Below, in pieces: positions 7,364 through 16,405 of a stretch of DNA of 32,003 nt; the stretch's first letter is position 1, and every line of letters starts with the position of its first letter. Position numbers and translations under genes: made by a program. Under the pieces are notes generated by a model. That model did no database searches and was not told the DNA's origin. It was given only the letters and a program-made list of their open reading frames with translations. The stretch is from CAYSUS01 sp964434165. GTDB taxonomy: Bacteria; Planctomycetota; Planctomycetia; Pirellulales; Thermoguttaceae. The stretch spans positions 1-32,003 of the forward strand of contig CAYSUS010000085.1 in NCBI GenBank assembly GCA_964434165.1, written 5' to 3'.

Positions 7364-8332
7364 TCAGAACACGAGCGTCAGCTTCAGCGAGTCCTCGTGC
7401 TCGGCCGGGTTGGCGTACATCTCGAAGGCCTCCGGCGCCTTGTCCCAAGGCATGCGCGGCGTGACCATGTCGGTCAGATCGACGCGACCCTCGACGATCA
7501 TGTCCACGGCGGTCTGGAAGAACTCCATGCACTCCGGACCCATGCGCGTGAGGATCTTCGTCTCGTTGCACACCGAGTGCCACCAGGGGAACGCCTGCGT
7601 GTCGTGGTGCGGCACGCCGAACACGAACAGCGTGCCCAGGCGCTTGGGCAGCATGGCCGCGGTCATCAGGGCGTCGGGGTGGCCGACCGCCTCGACGCTC
7701 AGATCGACCAGCTCGCCGCCGGTCAGCTCCTTGACCGCCGCGATCGGATCGACCTGGCTTGAATCAACCACGTCGGTGGCCCCGAATCGCTTGGCCCAGC
7801 GGAGGCGCCAGCCGACCTCGTCCACGGCGATCACCTGCTTCGCGCCCATGCGCCCGAGCAGGTGGGTGAAGATCAGCCCCATCGGCCCCTGGCCCACCAC
7901 GGCGCAGCGGCGGTTGATGACCGTGTCCATCCGCTCCATCGCCCTGAGCACCGTGGCCAGCGGCTGGGCCACGATCATCGCGGCCGGATCGGCAAGGCCG
8001 TCGGGCAGCCGGGCGAGCCCTTCCGGCTTCGAGACGATCAGCTCCGCGAACCCGTTGTAGTCGTCCGGGTGCGCGAGCACCGGCGTGCCCTCGGGCCACT
8101 GCTCGCACCGCGACTGGACGATCGTGCCGATGTTCTCGTGCCCCAGCCACCCGGCCGGCGGCGGCCACTCGACCTGGCCCCAGCGACCATCGCCCAGGTA
8201 GGGGCCCATGTTCGTCCCGCACAGGGCCACGTGGCTGCACCGCACGAGCATCTCGCCCTCCCTGGACTCGGGGGCCCGGGCATCGTCGATCAGTCGAATC
8301 TGGCGGGGCTTCTCAAACAGGATGGCGCGCAT
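7364..8332 (-). CDS. Medium-chain alcohol/polyol dehydrogenase (MDR, zinc type)
   Basis: This 322-residue NAD(P)-dependent dehydrogenase has an N-terminal GroES-like domain with Cys38 (LCGTN) and His65-Glu66 (GHENIG), consistent with a catalytic zinc. The Rossmann domain has GQGPMG at 147-152 and an acidic Asp171 at the end of the second strand, favouring NAD over NADP. The four-cysteine structural zinc loop of classic alcohol dehydrogenases is absent. Such enzymes oxidise alcohols, polyols or sugar acids; the substrate cannot be read from sequence. The ATG at 8332, behind a GGAG site, is chosen over an in-frame TTG at 8353 because MRAILFEKP is the typical family start. It follows an FGGY kinase gene, suggesting sugar or polyol catabolism. 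Confidence 0.88.
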   Translation of the reverse strand: MRAILFEKPRQIRLIDDARAPESREGEMLVRCSHVALCGTNMGPYLGDGRWGQVEWPPPAGWLGHENIGTIVQSRCEQWPEGTPVLAHPDDYNGFAELIVSKPEGLARLPDGLADPAAMIVAQPLATVLRAMERMDTVINRRCAVVGQGPMGLIFTHLLGRMGAKQVIAVDEVGWRLRWAKRFGATDVVDSSQVDPIAAVKELTGGELVDLSVEAVGHPDALMTAAMLPKRLGTLFVFGVPHHDTQAFPWWHSVCNETKILTRMGPECMEFFQTAVDMIVEGRVDLTDMVTPRMPWDKAPEAFEMYANPAEHEDSLKLTLVF

Positions 8333-8516
8333 CGACTGGGGCACTCCAAGCAAAGCGACCTGGTGGGCGAAAGACGCTTACGATAGCTCTGCGGGCCGGG
8401 CCGGTCAAGCTTCCCGGGGCAGCGGCGCGCGGCCGGAACGCATAGCGACGAGGCAAGGCGTTGATGGATGGCGCAGGCATGCGACCACGGGTCGGAAGCC
8501 TCTGCCGCGAATGCGG

Positions 8517-8547
8517 GACTTCCGAAGTCTCGCAGACTTCGGGAGTT
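8517..8547. repeat. Dispersed palindromic element copy
   Basis: A perfect left arm GACTTCCGAAGTC (8517-8529), spacer TCGCA and right arm GACTTCGGGAGTT with two changes. It begins the intergenic stretch right after the stop of the FGGY kinase gene and upstream of the dehydrogenase gene. Hairpin formation in the RNA could end or trim the kinase transcript; this is inferred. Confidence 0.8.
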
Positions 8548-8556
8548 CGCGGTCCT

Positions 8557-10059
8557 TCACAGCCGGTGGCTGATCGGGGCGAGCGCGGGATAGAGGTCGC
8601 GATACACCGCGAATCGCTCCTGGTAGAGCGCGTGGCGCTCGGCGTCCGGCTCGTAGGTCGCGCTCGGCCGGCGCATGCGCTCCACGGCGTCCTCGGCGTC
8701 GCGGTACAGCCCGGCCCCGATCCCGGCCAGGATCGCCGCGCCGAGCGGCGAGGCCTCCTCGACCTCGGGCACCCGGACCGTGCGCCCGGTCACGTCGGCC
8801 TTGTTCTGCATCCAGAACCGGTTGCGCGTGGCCCCGCCCACCGCGACAAGCCGGTCGAGCTCGACGCCGAGCGTGCTTTCCAGGGCGGTGACCACGTCAA
8901 GAAGCTGGTAGTTGAGCCCCTCGAAGACCGCACGGGCCAGGTCGCCCCGCGTGGCCAGGTTGCCAAGGCCCACGAAGGCCCCCAGGCTGCGGTCGTCGAC
9001 CACGGGGCAGGCGGCCCCGGACATATGGGGCAGAAACATGACCCGGCGCGCGCCCGGCGGCGAGGCCTCGGCCGCGGCGATCAGGTCGTCCCAGTCCGGC
9101 GTGCCCGCGCCGCACTGCGCGCGGAACCACTCGATCATCTCGCCCGCCACGCAGCCGCCCCACACGGCGTGCACGCCCCGGGCGACGTGGGCCTGCACGG
9201 TCATGCCGGACTGGCGGAGCTCGGGCCGCAGCTCCGGACGCTCCACGGCCGCCTGCACGCTCTCCCAGGTGCCGGTCACGTCGAGCACCACGCCGGGCCG
9301 TGCCGCCCCGACCGGGAGCGCGCCGCACAGGTGGTCGTGCCCGCCGAGCACGACGGGCGTTCCTTCGGCGAGACCGGTCGCCTCGGCCGCCGCGGCGTGC
9401 ACGTGCCCCAGCGGGGTGCCGCTGGGGTGCGGGTCGCAGAGCAAGCGCCGCTCGATGCCCGAGGCCGCCAGGAGCTCGTCGGACCACGCGAGCGAACGCT
9501 GGTCGAAGAGCATCGTGCACGAGGCCATGCTGTAGTCCGTCGCGCGCGCGCCGCAGAGCATGAAGTTGACGAAGTCCTCGATCAGGAGCCACTTGTCGGT
9601 GCGGGCGAAGACGTCGGGCTCGTTCTCCTTGACCCAGAGGATGCGCAGAGCCGAGTTGATCGGCCAGACCGGATTGCCGCCGACGGAGAACGTCCGCTCC
9701 ACGCCCACGTGCTCGCGCCACCACGCAAGCTGCGGGCCGGTGCGCGGGTCGTGCCAGCTGATAAAGGGGTAAAGCCACTTGCCCTGTTCGTCCACGGGCA
9801 GACCGTCCATGCCCATCCCCGTGACCGCGACCGCGCGGATTCGCCCGGGGTCGGCCAGCGCGCCGACCGCCTCGCGCACGGCCCCGCACACGCCGCCCCA
9901 GATCTGATCGGGCTGCCACACGGTCCAGTCGGGGTGCGCGGCGTGCGCGTGGCACTTCTCGGTGGGGCGGCTGGCGCGGGCGACGGCGGTGCCCGAAGTG
10001 TCGTAGATCACGGCCTTCAGGCTCGTCGAGCCCAGGTCGATTCCCAGCAGCAAGTCCAT
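8557..10059 (-). CDS. FGGY-family carbohydrate kinase
   Basis: The 500-residue cytoplasmic sugar kinase phosphorylates a ketose, polyol or related sugar with ATP. It shows the N-terminal phosphate-1 motif GIDLGSTSLKAVIYD, the GGHDH motif with candidate catalytic base Asp242, DVTGTWES in the second domain, and VAVGGATRNRFWMQNKADV in the adenosine region. Length is typical (about 500). It resembles xylulokinase or fuculokinase-like members, but specificity cannot be fixed by eye. ATG 10059 has a good GGGAGG site about eight bases upstream. It is the first gene of the minus-strand block and is transcribed away from the beta-helix gene, with 113 bases between starts that must hold both promoters. 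A GGCGGC-GTAG-GCCGCC hairpin at 10121-10136 lies in that gap. Confidence 0.92.
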   Translation of the reverse strand: MDLLLGIDLGSTSLKAVIYDTSGTAVARASRPTEKCHAHAAHPDWTVWQPDQIWGGVCGAVREAVGALADPGRIRAVAVTGMGMDGLPVDEQGKWLYPFISWHDPRTGPQLAWWREHVGVERTFSVGGNPVWPINSALRILWVKENEPDVFARTDKWLLIEDFVNFMLCGARATDYSMASCTMLFDQRSLAWSDELLAASGIERRLLCDPHPSGTPLGHVHAAAAEATGLAEGTPVVLGGHDHLCGALPVGAARPGVVLDVTGTWESVQAAVERPELRPELRQSGMTVQAHVARGVHAVWGGCVAGEMIEWFRAQCGAGTPDWDDLIAAAEASPPGARRVMFLPHMSGAACPVVDDRSLGAFVGLGNLATRGDLARAVFEGLNYQLLDVVTALESTLGVELDRLVAVGGATRNRFWMQNKADVTGRTVRVPEVEEASPLGAAILAGIGAGLYRDAEDAVERMRRPSATYEPDAERHALYQERFAVYRDLYPALAPISHRL

Positions 10060-10172
10060 GGCGTTCCTCCCTCGGTTTGCGGTCGCGACGGCGAGCCCGT
10101 AGGATAGCCGATGACCGCGAGGCGGCGTAGGCCGCCGGCGGCTTGTGTCGATGCGCTTTCCGGAGGTCTGCC

Positions 10173-11489
10173 ATGCGCATGCTGCCCAGATGCCTGCTCG
10201 TCGTCGCGATCCCGCTGACCTCGTCCGCGCGCGGCGCGGATGCGGGCAACCTGCCTGCCGAGGCGGGGATGAACGCCAAGAGCGAGGCGCTCGTCGCGGA
10301 GGTCGCCTCGGGCAAGCGCGCCGTGGCCAACGCGGCGTGGTGGGGCTTCGACGGGAAGGACTCGACCGAGGCGCTCCAGGCGGCGATCCGGTCCGGGGCC
10401 AGGACGCTGTTCGTGCCCGACCTGGGCAGGCCCTGGATCGTGGCGCGGACCATCGCGCTGGCCAGCGACCAGGAGATCGTGCTGCTGCCCGGCGTGGTGG
10501 TGGAGGCCATGCGCGGCCGATTCCGCGGCCGAGGAGACGCCCTGCTGGCCGCGGCCGACAGGAAGAACCTCGTCCTCCGCGGCCCCGGGGCCACGCTCCG
10601 CATGCACAAGGCCGACTACCACAAGCCGCCGTACGAGAAGGCCGAGTGGCGCCACGCGCTGTCGATCCGCGGATGCACGGGAGTTGAAGTCGTCGGGCTG
10701 ACCCTCCGCGACAGCGGCGGCGACGGGGTGTACATCGGCTCGACCAGCAAGCAGGACTGCTGCAAGGACGTGGTCCTCCGCGGGCTCACCTGCGACGGCA
10801 ACAACCGGCAGGGCCTCAGCGTCATCTCGGCCGAGAACCTGCTGGTCGAGGATTGCCGTTTTCTCAATACCGCGGGCACGGCGCCCCAGGCGGGAATCGA
10901 CCTGGAGCCCAACCGGCCCGGCGAGCGCCTGGTCCAGTGCGTGATCCGCAACTGCCACGTCGAGGGCAACGCGGGGCCGGGCATGTACCTCTACCTCCGC
11001 CACCTCGATCGCAAGTCCCGCGACCTCTCCGTGCTGTTCGACCGCTGCACGGTCAAGGGGTGCGGCCGGTTCGGCATCGGCGGCGGCCGGGTGAAGGAGG
11101 ACGGGCCGGGCGGATCGATCGAATTCCGCGACGTGGTGGTCGAGGACACCGATAGCGCCGGCTGCTACGTGTACGACATGGCGCCCGGGCGGGCCCGCAT
11201 GCGCTTCGTGCGCTGCACCTTCAAGCACACGGCGCGCAAGCACGGCAGCCCGGTTGTGCTCGCCCTGCGCGATCCAGAGATGGTCGGGACATTCGGCGGC
11301 GTCGAGCTTGCCGACTGCGTGGTCGAGGACGACCAGGACCGGCCGCTCCTGACCGCCGCGATCAAGTCGCCCGGGCGCGGCCCGGTGGACGTTGCGGGCA
11401 AGATCACCTATCGCGGGCCCGGAGCGCCCCGCGTGGAGCTGGGCGCGCGAGGCGCGGAGGTCAACCTCGAGGTGGTTCCCGCCCCGTAG
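10173..11489 (+). CDS. Secreted right-handed parallel beta-helix protein
   Basis: The 438-residue protein has a Sec signal peptide (MRMLPRCLLVVAIPL, then a small-residue SARGADA cleavage region). It is followed by repeated short beta-strand turns of the pectate-lyase-like fold, for example VVLRGLTCDGNNRQG, LLVEDCRFLNT and VIRNCHVEGN. Turns of about 22-28 residues with Asn or Asp at corners fit a parallel beta-helix. Relatives are polysaccharide lyases, glycosidases or epimerases, but no catalytic signature is clear. The ATG at 10173 is chosen because GGAGG lies six bases upstream and the signal peptide begins there; the frame is open further upstream. It is transcribed divergently from the sugar kinase, consistent with a carbohydrate role. 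Confidence 0.82.
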   Translation: MRMLPRCLLVVAIPLTSSARGADAGNLPAEAGMNAKSEALVAEVASGKRAVANAAWWGFDGKDSTEALQAAIRSGARTLFVPDLGRPWIVARTIALASDQEIVLLPGVVVEAMRGRFRGRGDALLAAADRKNLVLRGPGATLRMHKADYHKPPYEKAEWRHALSIRGCTGVEVVGLTLRDSGGDGVYIGSTSKQDCCKDVVLRGLTCDGNNRQGLSVISAENLLVEDCRFLNTAGTAPQAGIDLEPNRPGERLVQCVIRNCHVEGNAGPGMYLYLRHLDRKSRDLSVLFDRCTVKGCGRFGIGGGRVKEDGPGGSIEFRDVVVEDTDSAGCYVYDMAPGRARMRFVRCTFKHTARKHGSPVVLALRDPEMVGTFGGVELADCVVEDDQDRPLLTAAIKSPGRGPVDVAGKITYRGPGAPRVELGARGAEVNLEVVPAP

Positions 11490-11761
11490 GAAGGAGTGCT
11501 ACGGCGTCCTGGCCAACCACAGACGGACGCCGGTCTCTCCCACGGCCGGAGTCCACCTGGCGACGGAATGCCACTTTGCGCGGCTGATCATATTGCTGAC
11601 CCCGCCGAGCCGCAATCCGAAACGGTTAACGGCGTAGAGCGGCGCTCCGTCCTGCGGCCCTGGCAGCGCAAACCTCCGTGGGGCGGCCAGACGGCGCGGC
11701 AGTCCGCCTGTCGACCCCTGCCCTGAGTGGCATGGCACCCCCTGCGCGGCGCGCCTTTTGT
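11490..11761. other. Intergenic stretch without recognised gene
   Basis: These 272 bases between the beta-helix gene and the promoter of the PEP-CTERM gene show no convincing coding frame or RNA gene. Short open frames on both strands lack family features or good ribosome-binding sites. A GCGC-rich inverted repeat followed by CTTTTGTTT near 11740-11763 could be a weak terminator. Confidence 0.5.
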
Positions 11762-11789
11762 TTGATCGGGCCGCATCGCGATTTATGAT
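11762..11789 (+). promoter_or_regulatory. Putative sigma-70-type promoter of the PEP-CTERM gene
   Basis: TTGATC (11762-11767), a 16-base spacer and TATGAT (11784-11789) form a recognisable -35/-10 pair in otherwise GC-rich DNA. It would give a 5' leader of roughly 80 bases to the ATG at 11878. The call is by eye only; spacing is one base short of optimal. Confidence 0.5.
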
Positions 11790-11877
11790 AAGAAGCTGGC
11801 GAAAGCGAAGCCGCATTCCCAGGCTTCTCGGGCCTCGATCGTCCAGCAAGCGCACTCGTTCTCACAAGGGGGATATC

Positions 11878-14217
11878 ATGGCTCGTCTCATGGTCCGGGC
11901 CGCGCTGGCCAGCGCGGCGGTTCTGGTGGCAGGCGTGGGCTCGTCGGCTCTCGCGGTCACCTTGCAGCCGGACGGCTCACCCACGCCCGGCGACGCGAAT
12001 CTGCGGCTGTGGCTCGATGCCAGCGATTCGGGGACGCTGTTCCAGGACACGGCCGGCGTGTCGCCGATCCAGTTCAGCGGCCAGCCGGTCGCCCGGTGGG
12101 AGGACAAGAGCGGCAATAACCTGCACGTGACCGAGGGCTCGGCCAACCGGCCGGACTACGTCGGTTCGTCACCCTCGCTCAACGGCCGGCCGGCGCTGTA
12201 CTTCGACGGCGACGTGTTGCAGCGGGCCAACGACACGGGCGTCTCGGGCAACGCCGACCGCACGGTGATCACGGTCTGGTCCGATGCCGTGGACTACGAC
12301 GCCAACTACCAGCACAGCTTGCACATGGGCTCGACCAGCGCCAACCAGGCGTACGGCATCTCCGTGTACCGCGGCGGCGGCAACGCGCGGATCGGCAACC
12401 ACTACTGGGGCGGGGGCTTCGACACGACCAGAAACGGCTCCAGCGCCGCGCGCATGGCCATGGCCATGTGGGACGGCGACGGGGGCACGGCCGGCAACGG
12501 CCTCGATCGCTGGTACGTGGACGGCCTGGACGCCGGGGCCAGCGACCGGGCGCCCCTGGACACGGGAACGAGCCAGTTGACGATCGGCTCGCGCCTGGCT
12601 CCGCCCACCGAGGGCATCCGCGGCAACATCGCCGAGGTGATCGTCTTCGACCAGGTACTCAACTGGGAGGAGCAGCAGGCCATCGGCGGCTACCTGACCG
12701 GGAAATACGGGCTGACCGCGCGGTACGGGCCGCAGACCATGCGGTTCAGCACGATCGCCGACTTCGACATCACGGGACCTGCGCGAACCGGTTACACGAA
12801 GCGGCCTTCGGGCTACACGCCGACGGTCCAGGAGACCGGCGGTCCGACGGGCAACTTCATGCGGATCGCGCAAGGGATCCAGGGCAACACAAACCCGGGG
12901 ATCGCGTTTGACCAGACGGCGGACCTCTCCGACAGCGTGTTCTTCAAGGGCGAGCCGAGCGTGTTGATCGACTTCGACTTCCGTTTCACGCCCGGCAACG
13001 GCCAGGCCGACGGAATGGGGTTGGCCTTGCTGCGGACCGAGGACTACGGGGAGAGTGGGGCCGGGCCGGCCTTCAGCGAGGAGCCGAATCTCACCAGCGC
13101 CGGCGGGGCCAACTTCGGCGTGGGCCTGGACATCCATCAAGGCGGCGAGTCGAACAACAACCACGCGTCGCTGCACTTCGGCAGCCTGCTCACCACGGCC
13201 AACCCGGGGTTCGACTTCTCCGACGGCAACTTCCACCACGCCTCGATCGCGCTGGACTACGCGCCGGGCGGGGCGTACGTGACGATGACGCTTCAGCAGG
13301 ACAGCCTGGGCATGACCGGACTGACCGGCACGCCCGTGACCGTGTTCGACCGCTACTTCGTGCCGGGCCTGGACCCGTACGCCTACCGGATGGCCCTCTC
13401 GGCGCGTACCGGAGGGCAGACGGCGGACCACGACATCGACAACGTCAACGTGAAGAGCGGCCTCTCGGCGTTCAGCTTCGCCAGCGACTTCCGCGGCCGG
13501 GAGTCGGAGTTGAACCTGGTGGGCAGCGCCGCCTTCGCCGACGTGGGCAACATGCAGCGGCTGCGGATCACGCCGGCCGCGGGCAGCCAGGAGGGCTCGG
13601 CCTGGCACGTCGAGAAGCAGCCTGTGGCCAGCGGGTTCCTCACCGACTTCCAGTTCCAGTTCAGCGAGGGCTCTGGCGGCGGCGCGGACGGGCTGTCGTT
13701 CATCGTCCAGAACACGGCCGCGGGACCTTCGCTGAGCGTGGGTGAGGGCGGCCCCGACTCCGACGCCCTGACGATCGCCTTCGACAGCTATCAGAACGGC
13801 GGTGAGCCGAGCGCCGCGAGCATCGCCATTCGCGCCGGCGGAGGCGACCTGTTCCGCTACAACCTGGCCCAGGACCCGATGAGCATATCGGACCTGAGTG
13901 ATTCCGGGGTCCACGACGTGCGCATCGAGTACCTGATGGGCAAGCTCGACGTGTATTTCGACGGCCTGCTGCTGATCGACGACGTGGCGGTGGACCTGCG
14001 ATCGCTCGGCGCCGTCGATCCGTTCGGGCTGGCATGGGTCGGTTTCGGAGCCCGCACGGGCGGGGCGTGGGAGAACCACGACGTGCTCAACTGGCACTTC
14101 GCCACGCTCTCCGTGCCCGAGCCGTCGACCTGGGTCCTGTTGGGCCTGGGCGGCGTCGGGCTGTTGATCGCAGCACGCCGCCGTCGCCGCGGCGAGAACA
14201 GTTCCCGGGCGGAGTAA
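11878..14217 (+). CDS. PEP-CTERM sorted exported protein with LamG- and lectin-like domains
   Basis: The 779-residue surface or secreted protein has a Sec signal peptide (about 1-26, ending SSALA). The first module (about 33-250) looks like a LamG/concanavalin-type jelly roll (LRLWLDASDSG, then RPALYFDG). A second beta-rich lectin-like module (about 285-520) and a third resembling L-type lectins (about 530-740; GGADGLSFIVQN, VYFDGLLLIDD) follow. The C-terminus (746-779) is a classic PEP-CTERM signal: VPEPSTW, a hydrophobic helix and an arginine cluster, followed by an unusual eight-residue tail. Such proteins are processed by exosortase and linked to exopolysaccharide; no exosortase gene is in the window. 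ATG 11878 has AGGGGG six to eight bases upstream, and a promoter candidate lies at 11762. Confidence 0.87.
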   Translation: MARLMVRAALASAAVLVAGVGSSALAVTLQPDGSPTPGDANLRLWLDASDSGTLFQDTAGVSPIQFSGQPVARWEDKSGNNLHVTEGSANRPDYVGSSPSLNGRPALYFDGDVLQRANDTGVSGNADRTVITVWSDAVDYDANYQHSLHMGSTSANQAYGISVYRGGGNARIGNHYWGGGFDTTRNGSSAARMAMAMWDGDGGTAGNGLDRWYVDGLDAGASDRAPLDTGTSQLTIGSRLAPPTEGIRGNIAEVIVFDQVLNWEEQQAIGGYLTGKYGLTARYGPQTMRFSTIADFDITGPARTGYTKRPSGYTPTVQETGGPTGNFMRIAQGIQGNTNPGIAFDQTADLSDSVFFKGEPSVLIDFDFRFTPGNGQADGMGLALLRTEDYGESGAGPAFSEEPNLTSAGGANFGVGLDIHQGGESNNNHASLHFGSLLTTANPGFDFSDGNFHHASIALDYAPGGAYVTMTLQQDSLGMTGLTGTPVTVFDRYFVPGLDPYAYRMALSARTGGQTADHDIDNVNVKSGLSAFSFASDFRGRESELNLVGSAAFADVGNMQRLRITPAAGSQEGSAWHVEKQPVASGFLTDFQFQFSEGSGGGADGLSFIVQNTAAGPSLSVGEGGPDSDALTIAFDSYQNGGEPSAASIAIRAGGGDLFRYNLAQDPMSISDLSDSGVHDVRIEYLMGKLDVYFDGLLLIDDVAVDLRSLGAVDPFGLAWVGFGARTGGAWENHDVLNWHFATLSVPEPSTWVLLGLGGVGLLIAARRRRRGENSSRAE

Positions 14218-14228
14218 GGTAGCACAAG

Positions 14229-14259
14229 GGCACGCGCGGCCCTAGACCGCGGCCGTGCC
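14229..14259. terminator. Possible bidirectional terminator hairpin
   Basis: GGCACG-CGCGG (14229-14239) pairs with CCGCG-GC-CGTGCC (14247-14259) with a two-base bulge and a seven-base loop. It lies between the convergent ends of the PEP-CTERM gene and the 62-residue minus-strand gene, overlapping the latter's last codons. There is no T-run, so intrinsic termination is uncertain. Confidence 0.4.
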
Positions 14260-14430
14260 GTGCAGTCGCTCGAGCAGATGGCGGACCACCCTCTCGCGTT
14301 CGCGGAGCTCCGCGCGAAGGGACGAGGTCCGCGTGTGGCGGATTTCGGAAGGGAGCTCCGACTGCTCCCGTTCGAGAAGCTCGACGACAAGGCCCCACTC
14401 GGCCTCGCTGAGAACCGGCTGCGCGTCCAT
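14242..14430 (-). CDS. Small conserved-type hypothetical protein, 62 residues
   Basis: The protein reads MDAQPVLSEAEWGLVVELL, then EREQSELPSEIRHTRT, then a charged helix RAELRERERVVRHLLERL. It is predicted to be an all-helical, soluble, strongly charged protein, possibly a helical hairpin or dimer. Similar short proteins with an LLERE...LPxEIRHT pattern are familiar as uncharacterised proteins, but no function is known to me. The ATG at 14430 follows a strong AAGGGGGTGG ribosome site, so it is preferred over an upstream in-frame ATG at 14466. It converges on the PEP-CTERM gene. Confidence 0.65.
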   Translation of the reverse strand: MDAQPVLSEAEWGLVVELLEREQSELPSEIRHTRTSSLRAELRERERVVRHLLERLHGTAAV

Positions 14431-14630
14431 CGTCCACCCCCTTGGCTCGCAAGCCAAATGACGCACGGGACAGAGAACCGGCCGGATGGTGTCGCCTCTG
14501 GGGGTACGATCGGCTCCAGCGACCCACCGCTCAGTCTAGCCACAGGCGACGAGCCGTGCAACGCTTGAGCAGGGCAGCAGGGCGTGCCGCCCAGCGGGGT
14601 CTGGAATCGCAGGCGCCACGCGCGGCAGAT

Positions 14631-15839
14631 CTAGTGCCGCGAGGCGAAGGCGATGCCCTCGATCTCCACGAGCAGGTCGGGCCGGCACACGTCGGCCACG
14701 GCGTAGATCGTGGGCAGCTCGCCGAGCCGGGCCTCGCAGGCGGCGCGGACCCGGGCGTAGTCCTCCTGGCGCTTGATATAGACCCGCACCAGGGCCAGCC
14801 CGTCGAGCGTGGTGCCCAGCCCCGGAAGGCCGTGGGCCGTGAGGTTCGCGTCGGAGATCAGGGCGGCGATGTTGTCCAGCGTCTCGTGGGTCTGGGCCTC
14901 GGCGTCGTCGATGTGCCGGGTCTCGGAGTCGGTGATGCTGGCCGTGCCGGAGACCATGATCGAGGAGTACGGCCCGCAGGAGAGGGCCATCGCGCGGCAG
15001 AACTTGGGGCTCTTGGGGCTGTAGCACGTCGCGTAGTCGAAGGCCGAGGTCTGGCGCGGGTTCTCCAGCGGCATGGCGATGATGTCGTTGCGGTCGGTGG
15101 CGAACGCGATGCAGCTCATGATCACGTCGCGGTTGTCCGCGCCGATCCCCGTGCTCGCCGGATACACGGTGCCCTGGTAGCCGGGGGCGACGATGTCGGA
15201 GGCGAAGCGGTAGGGCTGGAAGAAGTCGGTTCGCGCCCGGTTGAGCTCCTTGTAGCGCTGCGTGTCGGCTTCGGGCCCGACGATGTCGCCCAGGTAGAGC
15301 CAGGTGCGGATGATCTGATCGAAGCGCACGCCCTCCTCGGCCAAGAGGTCGCGCATCCGGCCGAAGGCGTCGATCGACCGGTCGTAGGTTCCCAACTCGG
15401 CGGTCTGGGGCACGATGTGCCCGCAGTGGATCCAGGAGATTCCATTGTGCCGGGTGACGACCATGCGCTCGCTGCGGCGCTCGATCTCGACCTCGCCGAA
15501 GCCGCGGCCCACCCCCAGGGCCTCCACGGAGAGGAGCTTGCCCTGGCAGGGCTGCTGCGGCACGTAGGTCGTGGCGGGCAGTTCCGGGCCGTAGAAGTCC
15601 TTCATGATCTTGCGGCAGCACTCGATCTGCCGGAAGTCGCTCATGAACACGGCCTGGTGGACGATCGAGCCCTTGGTGCCCTCTTCCTGGATCACGGCCT
15701 CGATGGTCCGCAGGGCGTCCTCGGCCTGCTCTTCCAGCGTGGTGCCGTTGCGGGGGACGGCGGCCGCGTACACGTGCCGCACGTCGTTCAACTCGACCAC
15801 GGAATACCCGACGCCGTCGTCGGAGACCTTGCGAACCAT
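14631..15839 (-). CDS. RidA-family / chorismatase-like protein
   Basis: The protein has 402 residues from this start. The C-terminal 110 residues have the RidA (YjgF/YER057c/UK114) pattern: a long helix with LDNIAALISDANL, LDGLALVRVYIKRQEDYARVR, and the closing CRPDLLVEIEGIAFASRH, again only to place the domain. The middle carries WLYLGDIVG and a GTASITDSETRHIDD segment similar to FkbO/Hyg5-type chorismatases, which cleave chorismate to hydroxybenzoates or dihydroxycyclohexadiene acids. The N-terminal part also resembles a RidA unit. Plain RidA proteins are about 130 residues, so this is a multi-unit version. ATG 15839 is chosen for its AAGAGG site eight bases upstream; in-frame ATGs at 15902 and 15944 are possible. 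No aromatic biosynthesis genes are adjacent. RidA superfamily likely, chorismatase activity uncertain. Confidence 0.65.
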   Translation of the reverse strand: MVRKVSDDGVGYSVVELNDVRHVYAAAVPRNGTTLEEQAEDALRTIEAVIQEEGTKGSIVHQAVFMSDFRQIECCRKIMKDFYGPELPATTYVPQQPCQGKLLSVEALGVGRGFGEVEIERRSERMVVTRHNGISWIHCGHIVPQTAELGTYDRSIDAFGRMRDLLAEEGVRFDQIIRTWLYLGDIVGPEADTQRYKELNRARTDFFQPYRFASDIVAPGYQGTVYPASTGIGADNRDVIMSCIAFATDRNDIIAMPLENPRQTSAFDYATCYSPKSPKFCRAMALSCGPYSSIMVSGTASITDSETRHIDDAEAQTHETLDNIAALISDANLTAHGLPGLGTTLDGLALVRVYIKRQEDYARVRAACEARLGELPTIYAVADVCRPDLLVEIEGIAFASRH

Positions 15840-16405
15840 GGCGGGAACCTCTTGCGGTTCCGTCCGCAGATGGAGGTGGGCACGGCCGGTCGATGTGGAC
15901 ATGGCGGGATTCCAAGGCGGGTTGGGTAGGAGGGGGGTAGGCACTTAGCAGTCTAATTGGAGGGGCGGGTCCGGGTCAACCACTGCGACAAAAAACCACA
16001 GGGCCGGGGTGGGTTGGGGGACCTCCCGAAGGCCGCCCTGACAGGTGTGGCGATCGGGCCGGCCGCTTTCCGTCCCTCCCGTTCTTTCCCCGTCCACCAC
16101 AACGGCCCTACCCGCAGGCACGCCATCCACGGCGAACGAGGGCGTTTGCAGGTGTCGGGGCCGTGCGGCGCATGTGCCGCTTGTGGGTAATTCGGCAGCT
16201 GAGGCAAAATCTTCTCTCTTCGCCCCGTGAACCGCGATATTGCAGACGGGGCACCGGTCCACCAATAATGGCTGGCAGTCACGGCAAGGCGTCAGGGGCC
16301 CGATTCGCGCGGCCTCCGCGCGAAGCTCCCACCTGTATCCGCGCCAGGAGGCCGATTCTTACCTCCACGCCCCAGCGATCTCCAGAGAACCCAAAGGACT
16401 TCCCC
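15840..16405. other. Intergenic divergent region, no gene recognised
   Basis: About 570 bases separate the divergent starts of the RidA-like gene and the glycosidase-like gene; up to 105 could be coding if the RidA-like gene starts at 15944. The rest has open frames on both strands but nothing resembling a known protein. It must hold the promoters of both genes. A GCGGC/GCCGC stem near 16164-16179 and an AT-richer patch around 16200-16275 are the only structures noticed. Confidence 0.5.

Noticed and set aside
3094..8332. A complete anaerobic benzoyl-CoA degradation cluster
   Set aside because: The dehydrogenase and activase suggested it, but BcrA/BcrD and BcrB/BcrC pairs, dienoyl-CoA hydratase and ring-opening hydrolase are absent.
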